Source of the DNA: Cryobacterium cryoconiti
Lineage (GTDB): Bacteria; Actinomycetota; Actinomycetes; Actinomycetales; Microbacteriaceae
Direction: 5' to 3'
Assembly: GCF_004403065.1 (NCBI RefSeq)
Contig: NZ_SOHA01000042.1
Location: 1-64,000 of the forward strand
Length of the DNA: 64,000 bases
Positions 60,000 to 64,000 of the stretch are shown here, one piece after another. The position numbers and the translations under genes are program-made. Each line of letters starts with the position of its first letter. Within the stretch, counting starts at the first letter, position 1. The notes under the pieces were generated by a model. That model worked only from the letters and a program-made list of their open reading frames with translations, made no database searches and was not told the DNA's origin.

Positions 60000-60989
60000 A
60001 TGAGTCCCACCACCCGCCTCGACATCGATCTGGAGTTCTCCCTCGCGGAGCCGGATCCGGCCGGCGACCCCGCGGATGCGGCGGGCGCCGAGCGGATGCA
60101 GGGCACCATCAAGGCGAGCGGCCTCGACGTCGAGATCTTCGCCAGCAAGCCCGAGATGTTCGTGCGCACCAACACCATGAAGCTGAAGGACCTCCGCGGT
60201 CTGGCCGGCGACCTGGCGGAACGCGGCCTCAGCGTCTCCGTGTCGGGCCCGAACGGGCTGATCGTGCGGCTCGGAGCCGTCAAAGCGCCCGTCATCCAGC
60301 GGCTGCTGACCGGCTCCGCCCACATCGCCCTCGGGAGCAGGGCCGCGCTGGCTCCGCTGCTGCGGCGACGCAGCACGGCCGGGTCGGAGAGCCTGTCGCT
60401 GACCTTGCCGCCGACCACCCTGCTGCCGCTGGTGCCGACCTTCGACCGGCGCATTCGTCGCCGGGTGACCACGACCCACTACACCCCGGGTGCAGGTCGG
60501 CCCCGGCTGATCTTCGTGATCGGATCGGAGAACTGGAACGGCCAGATGCCGCGCGAGTTCGATTTGAGCCCGACCGTCACCACCATCGGTTCGGCCCCGA
60601 ATGCCGACCTGCAGCTGGCCGGGCTGCAACCCTTCCATGCCGAGATTCGTCACGACGAGAATGACGAGTACGTGCTGTACCCGCTCGGCGACGTCTCCGG
60701 CGGCGCCAAACGGGAGCCGAGGCAGGGCCGTCGTGACGGTCAGGTGTTGCGCACCGGAGCCCGCATCGAGATGGGCCCGTGGCGGATGGCCTACTTCCGC
60801 GAGGAATACGCCGACCACGGCCGCCCGTTCGGCGGTCGACTGGGTGGCGAACTGTCCGTGCAGAAACCGCAGCCGAGCCGTCGCGCGGCGCGGGCGGAGG
60901 AGCGCACGGGCACCGCAACGGGGCCCGGTCCCGGGCCCCGCACGAGCGGCGAACCGAACGCGGGGCCGTTGGACGACTCCGAGATCTAG
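60000..60989 (+). CDS. FHA-domain protein, second locus
   Basis: 329 residues starting 2 bp after the small protein gene. An FHA module lies at about 175-265 (TTIGSAPNADLQLAGLQPFHAEIR, split over its loops). The first 140 residues are a separate beta-rich domain (LDIDLEFSLAEPDPAG; GLSVSVSGPNGLIVRLG) that I cannot name. The C-terminus is disordered (Arg/Gly/Pro). With the small protein it forms a two-gene unit; the FHA part would bind phosphothreonine, linking it in function to the kinase cluster at the other end of the window, but no direct connection is shown. Confidence 0.85.
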   Translation: MSPTTRLDIDLEFSLAEPDPAGDPADAAGAERMQGTIKASGLDVEIFASKPEMFVRTNTMKLKDLRGLAGDLAERGLSVSVSGPNGLIVRLGAVKAPVIQRLLTGSAHIALGSRAALAPLLRRRSTAGSESLSLTLPPTTLLPLVPTFDRRIRRRVTTTHYTPGAGRPRLIFVIGSENWNGQMPREFDLSPTVTTIGSAPNADLQLAGLQPFHAEIRHDENDEYVLYPLGDVSGGAKREPRQGRRDGQVLRTGARIEMGPWRMAYFREEYADHGRPFGGRLGGELSVQKPQPSRRAARAEERTGTATGPGPGPRTSGEPNAGPLDDSEI

Positions 60990-61010
60990 TCGCCCGCACC
61001 AGGCACCGAC

Positions 61011-61042
61011 CACAGGGTGCGCCGCTCGCGGCGCACCCTGTG
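61011..61042. terminator. Perfect 14-bp hairpin between converging FHA and exporter genes
   Basis: CACAGGGTGCGCCG and CGGCGCACCCTGTG with a CTCG loop. Its right arm is part of the dispersed palindrome that follows. No T-tract. Position between convergent genes suits bidirectional termination. Confidence 0.7.
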
Positions 61043-61093
61043 GAAGCCGGCGCACGTTCTACCGTGCGCCCGCTTCCCTGACCTGCGCCGCGA
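61025..61093. repeat. Dispersed palindrome, copy 3
   Basis: Starts CTCGCGGCGCACCCTGTGG and ends CTGCGCCGCGA, with inner arms GGAAGCCGGCGCA and TGCGCCCGCTTCC around CGTTCTACCG. Compensatory changes (C/G in both inner arms relative to copy 2) keep the inner stem paired. It lies at the 3' side of the convergent gene pair. Confidence 0.9.
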
Positions 61094-61128
61094 CGGATGT
61101 CCTGAGTCGCCCACCTGCGCGGGCTCGG

Positions 61129-62811
61129 CTAGACGGGTTCGCCCGCGGTCTCGGCCGCGGGGCTGCTCGCGCCGGGGGCCGCGTCCTCGGGGCGCGGCTC
61201 CGCGTGGGGCGCGGTGCCGGACAGGCGCAGCGTGGCCAGGAACCCGAGCACCAGGAACCCCGCGGCGGCGTACGCGGAGTACCGGGTGCCGTCGCTGAAC
61301 GCCTCACGCGCGGCATCCGCCAGCTCGGGGCTCTGCTCCTCCAGCGACGGGATGACCGAACCGGCGCTGTCGACGACCGCGTCGACGATCTGGCTCTGGG
61401 TCTCGGCCGGCAGCCCGGGCACCTCGGCCAGTTTCGCGTCGAGAGACGCCCCGACCGAGGTGAACAGCACGGTGCCGAGCACCGCGATGCCGAGGGCCGA
61501 ACCGATCTGCCGTGCGGTGCTGGAGGTTCCGGAACCCTGGCCGCTCTGGGCAACGGGCACGTCCTTGAGCACGACGCCGGTGAGCTGGGCGGTGGCCAGG
61601 CCCACGCCGATCCCGTAGACGAACAGGAACGGCACCACGACGAGCCAGGTGGACTGCGCGGTGATCACCAGGCCGAGGCCGGCGACGCCGACGATCTCGG
61701 CGACGATACCCATCCGAACAATGGTCTCGGGCGAGGTCTTGTTTCCGAAGGCGCCGGACACCCCGCTGGCCACGAAGGAACCCAGAGCGAGGGCGAGCAG
61801 CACGAACCCGGTCTGCAGGGCGTCGTAGCCGAGCACGTTCTGCAGCCAGAGCGGCAGCGACAGGATGATGCCGAACTCGCCGAGCGAGACGATCATGGCC
61901 GCGATGTTGCCGTTGCGGAACGACGCGATCCGGAACAGGGAGAAGGCGAGCAGGGTGGTCTTGCCGGCGCGCTCGCGGTAGAGCCCCCAGTAGACGAAGG
62001 CCACGCCGGACACGACCGTGACCAGGAAGACGAACGGGATGATCGAGATGTCGTACGGCCAGGTCCAGTCACCCACCGCGGGCGGGTTGTTGGTGAACCA
62101 CCAACCGTAGGTGCGGCCCTCGATCAGCCCGAAGACGAGCGATGCGCTGGTGATCACCGAGAGCACGGCGCCGACGACGTCGATGCGGCGCGGTTCGCCG
62201 GCATCCTTCGATTCGAGTACGTAGACCAGCACGCCGATGATGATGACGACGCCCAGCGGCACGTTGATGCCGAATGCCCAGCGCCAGGAGTAGTAGGTGG
62301 TCAGCCAGCCGCCGAGCAGCGGACCCACCGCCACCATGCCGCCGATGGTCGAGCCCCAGATCGCGAATGCGATGCCTCGGTCGCGGCCGCGGAACGTGGC
62401 GTTGATGATCGAGAGCGTGGTGGGTAGAACCATGGCTCCGCCGACGCCCTGGACCAGGCGGGCCAGGATCAACAGCTCACCCGTCTGCGACAGCGCCGCG
62501 AAAACGGATGCCGTGGCGAACACGATCACGCCGAGGATCAGGATGCGCCGCCGCCCGAACCGGTCGGCGAGGGTGCCGAACACCAGAAGCAGGGCCGCGA
62601 ACACGAGCGTGTAGCTCTCCTGCACCCACTGCACCTGGGTGGACGTGATCGCCAGGTCGTCGACGATCGAGGGGATGGCCACGTTGATGATCGTGGAGTC
62701 CACGATGATCAGGGCGACCGCGACGCTGATGAAGACGAGGCCGGCCCAGCGCCGCCGGGCCGAGGTGGCGGTGGCGCCGTCGGGCGCGGCCGGGGTGACG
62801 GCGGTACTCAC
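61129..62811 (-). CDS. DHA2-type MFS drug exporter (EmrB/QacA family)
   Basis: 560 residues from a GTG overlapping the TspO-like stop (GTGA); the longer frame upstream is a shadow. About 14 membrane helices. Motif A FGTLADRFGRRRIL and motif C-like GGMVAVGPLLGGWLT are present, with ARLVQGVGGAMVLPTTLS near helix 4. DHA2 exporters expel hydrophobic or cationic drugs with protons. The C-terminal tail (PHAEPRPEDAAPGASSPAAE) is disordered. It is cotranscribed with the TspO-like gene. Confidence 0.92.
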   Translation of the reverse strand: MSTAVTPAAPDGATATSARRRWAGLVFISVAVALIIVDSTIINVAIPSIVDDLAITSTQVQWVQESYTLVFAALLLVFGTLADRFGRRRILILGVIVFATASVFAALSQTGELLILARLVQGVGGAMVLPTTLSIINATFRGRDRGIAFAIWGSTIGGMVAVGPLLGGWLTTYYSWRWAFGINVPLGVVIIIGVLVYVLESKDAGEPRRIDVVGAVLSVITSASLVFGLIEGRTYGWWFTNNPPAVGDWTWPYDISIIPFVFLVTVVSGVAFVYWGLYRERAGKTTLLAFSLFRIASFRNGNIAAMIVSLGEFGIILSLPLWLQNVLGYDALQTGFVLLALALGSFVASGVSGAFGNKTSPETIVRMGIVAEIVGVAGLGLVITAQSTWLVVVPFLFVYGIGVGLATAQLTGVVLKDVPVAQSGQGSGTSSTARQIGSALGIAVLGTVLFTSVGASLDAKLAEVPGLPAETQSQIVDAVVDSAGSVIPSLEEQSPELADAAREAFSDGTRYSAYAAAGFLVLGFLATLRLSGTAPHAEPRPEDAAPGASSPAAETAGEPV

Positions 62812-63629
62812 GCGGAGACCAGTCCGGTGACGGCCGACCGGGGCGTGCGCACGCGCAGGGTCACGGTGACGATCACGATGGCGGCCACGGCGAGGTTGGC
62901 CGCGATGGCCGCGGGGGTGGAGAGCAGGTTGCCGGTCAACCGGGCCACGGCCAGCCAGGCCAGCCCCCACGACAGCGACGCGGCCGGGGCGAGCCGGCCG
63001 CGGCCGTAGACGGCGACGAGCACGCCGACCAGGCCGGCCACGGCGATCACCAGGACGGCCCACAGGTCGGAGCTGAGCCCGAACCCGTCGAAGCCCGCAG
63101 CCACGAGAACGGCCGTCACGTTCGCGGCGGTCGCCACGCTGACCCAGCCGAGATAGAGGCCCACGGTGCCGTCGGCGACGATCGTCTCGATCAGGTTCCC
63201 CGGCCGGGAGAGCAGCGTCAGCTGGAAGGCCCGGATCAGCACGATCAGCAGCAGCACGATCACGGGCACGCTGAGCCAGAGCAGGTCGAACTGGATGCTC
63301 AGGATCCAGGCCGCATTCAGCACGAGCGACGCCGCGATCGGGTAGCCCAGGGTGCGCTGGCGGGCATCCGTTTTCTGCGCGGGCAGGAACTGCCAGACGG
63401 CGTAGGCGATCAGCCCGAGGTAGATGACGGTCCAGATGCCGAAGGCCGGGCCGTCGGGGGCGATCGGGGTGGCGTCGGCGGCGAGCGCCCCGCCCGACGC
63501 GTTCTGGATCGGGGTTCCGCCGGCGGCGCCCGACCCGATGAATGATCCGACGATGGCCAGGATCGCGCTCACCAGCACCACCGTCTGACGCAGTAGATCG
63601 TTGCTTGCGCGCTTCCTCATCGCATTCAT
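62808..63629 (-). CDS. TspO/MBR-like (tryptophan-rich sensory) membrane protein
   Basis: 273 residues with about eight helices, more than the five of a typical TspO. GPAFGIWTVIYLGLIAYAVW and NAAWILSIQFDLLWLSVPVI carry the Trp-rich pattern of the family. TspO proteins bind tetrapyrroles; the longer actinobacterial kind has no assigned role. AGGAG lies 6 bp before the ATG. It is coupled to the exporter gene by GTGA. Just upstream is a region with repeated TAACAG and a TTACGGTAA palindrome, perhaps a regulator site. Confidence 0.78.
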   Translation of the reverse strand: MNAMRKRASNDLLRQTVVLVSAILAIVGSFIGSGAAGGTPIQNASGGALAADATPIAPDGPAFGIWTVIYLGLIAYAVWQFLPAQKTDARQRTLGYPIAASLVLNAAWILSIQFDLLWLSVPVIVLLLIVLIRAFQLTLLSRPGNLIETIVADGTVGLYLGWVSVATAANVTAVLVAAGFDGFGLSSDLWAVLVIAVAGLVGVLVAVYGRGRLAPAASLSWGLAWLAVARLTGNLLSTPAAIAANLAVAAIVIVTVTLRVRTPRSAVTGLVSA

Positions 63630-63664
63630 CTCAGTCTCCTAATAATCAATTCGCCTAACAGCTT

Positions 63665-63673
63665 ACGGTAACA
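63665..63673. promoter_or_regulatory. Possible operator upstream of the TspO-like gene
   Basis: TTACGGTAA-type short palindrome flanked by TAACAG direct repeats (about 63656-63675). The region is richer in A/T than its neighbours. Only the dyad itself is visible; no regulator is adjacent in the window. Confidence 0.35.
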
Positions 63674-63709
63674 GTGCCTCCGACCACCCGCAGTTGCCCG
63701 CCGCACGGC

Positions 63710-64000
63710 TCACTCGCCGAACGCCACCGAGCAGGTCTGCTGACTGGCGGTCTGACCGCGTAGTCCCGCGAGAACCTCGGCCTCCCCCGGCTCACCCGGC
63801 TCACCCGCAGCCTCCCTCGGATTCTCGGGCTCCACCGTGCCCGTCGCGGGCGGCACCGGAGCCGCGGTCACCGGTGCCGCCGTGCCGCCGGGCCGGAGGG
63901 CCGCGCTGGATCCGAGCGACTCCGGCGCGAGCGTGAACTCCTCATCGGCCGCGAGCTTCTGCACGAGCCGCCCGGCGAGTGCCGGGTCCGGCACGAGCTT
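63710..64000 (-). CDS. 3' end of a gene of unknown function (partial)
   Basis: The frame is open to the window edge and ends QQTCSVAFGE. 96 residues are visible, starting KLVPDPALAGRLVQKLAADE. The middle is Pro/Ala/Gly/Glu-rich (ATGTVEPENPREAAGEPGEP), typical of a disordered or extracytoplasmic linker. A start could exist in the visible part (ATG region at 63994 or GTG), but a continuation upstream is equally likely. No function can be proposed. Confidence 0.5.
   Translation of the reverse strand, partial: KLVPDPALAGRLVQKLAADEEFTLAPESLGSSAALRPGGTAAPVTAAPVPPATGTVEPENPREAAGEPGEPGEAEVLAGLRGQTASQQTCSVAFGE

Noticed and set aside
61094-61128. Transposase remnant beside palindrome copy 3
   Set aside because: Only 35 bp separate the palindrome from the exporter gene and they hold no coding remnant.

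Overview
The window is 64 kb of high-GC DNA, clearly from an actinobacterium. GTG starts are frequent, stop/start overlaps (ATGA, GTGA) are common, and at least nine genes have a TANNNT -10 box exactly six bases before a start codon with no Shine-Dalgarno. The heptamer GGATGCC/GGCATCC recurs throughout. The gene content (DUF222-HNH, DUF4192, MarP-type protease, kinase/FHA/fn3/MoxR cluster, TM0106-type nuclease-helicase) fits the family Microbacteriaceae. The genus cannot be fixed from sequence alone. No rRNA, tRNA, CRISPR array, transposase or phage gene was seen, so this looks like an ordinary chromosomal segment.

Layout. 1-10.5 kb (minus strand): FHA, PP2C phosphatase, Ser/Thr kinase, giant Ig/fn3 surface protein, MoxR ATPase and the start of a DUF58-type gene. 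This is the PFNA-type cluster known from bifidobacteria and other Actinobacteria. 10.7-12.7 kb: Lrp regulator and class III aminotransferase. 12.8-18.8 kb: DUF4192, MarP-like periplasmic protease, RNase HI, sugar porter, DUF429 and a small conserved protein. 18.9-20.8 kb: a membrane protein, a Pvc16-N/AAA-like fusion and a small unknown. 20.8-22.8 kb: a DUF222-HNH gene bracketed by two inverted arrays of a short dispersed repeat. 22.8-29.5 kb: FeS photolyase, MpaB-type oxygenase, SGNH hydrolase, a MerR regulator with an epimerase, and an M18 aminopeptidase. 29.5-37.6 kb: HAD-GH65 phosphorylase fusion, an unknown, a PPOX protein, a RecQ helicase carrying the same dispersed repeat inside its coding sequence, and an ADP-ribosylglycohydrolase with an altered TDDT motif.

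37.9-40.2 kb: a polar amino-acid ABC transporter. 40.2-44.6 kb: two TerC proteins. The second sits behind a palindromic operator and a yybP-ykoY (Mn2+) riboswitch whose 3' strand can be followed into a Shine-Dalgarno-sequestering hairpin. Around them lie a Pr6Pr membrane protein, an HTH regulator, a cupin protein and DUF2834. 44.7-49.8 kb: a secreted HNH nuclease and SbcCD. 49.9-55.8 kb: a complete fructose PTS locus (FruR, 1-phosphofructokinase, EIIABC, EI, HPr) with a strong promoter embedded in an inverted repeat. 55.9-64 kb: RecB-like nuclease/SF1 helicase, a small protein with an FHA protein, a DHA2 exporter with a TspO-like membrane protein, and the 3' end of an unknown gene.

Two dispersed repeat families connect separate loci. 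One is a 19-bp core (GGTCTCGACAGGCTCGACC) found in tandem at three places. The other is a roughly 70-bp palindrome found at three intergenic sites. The points most worth following up are the in-frame repeat expansion inside recQ, the riboswitch plus operator in front of the second terC, the repeat-bracketed HNH gene, the solitary Pvc16/AAA fusion, and the Asp-to-Tyr change in the ADP-ribosylglycohydrolase.
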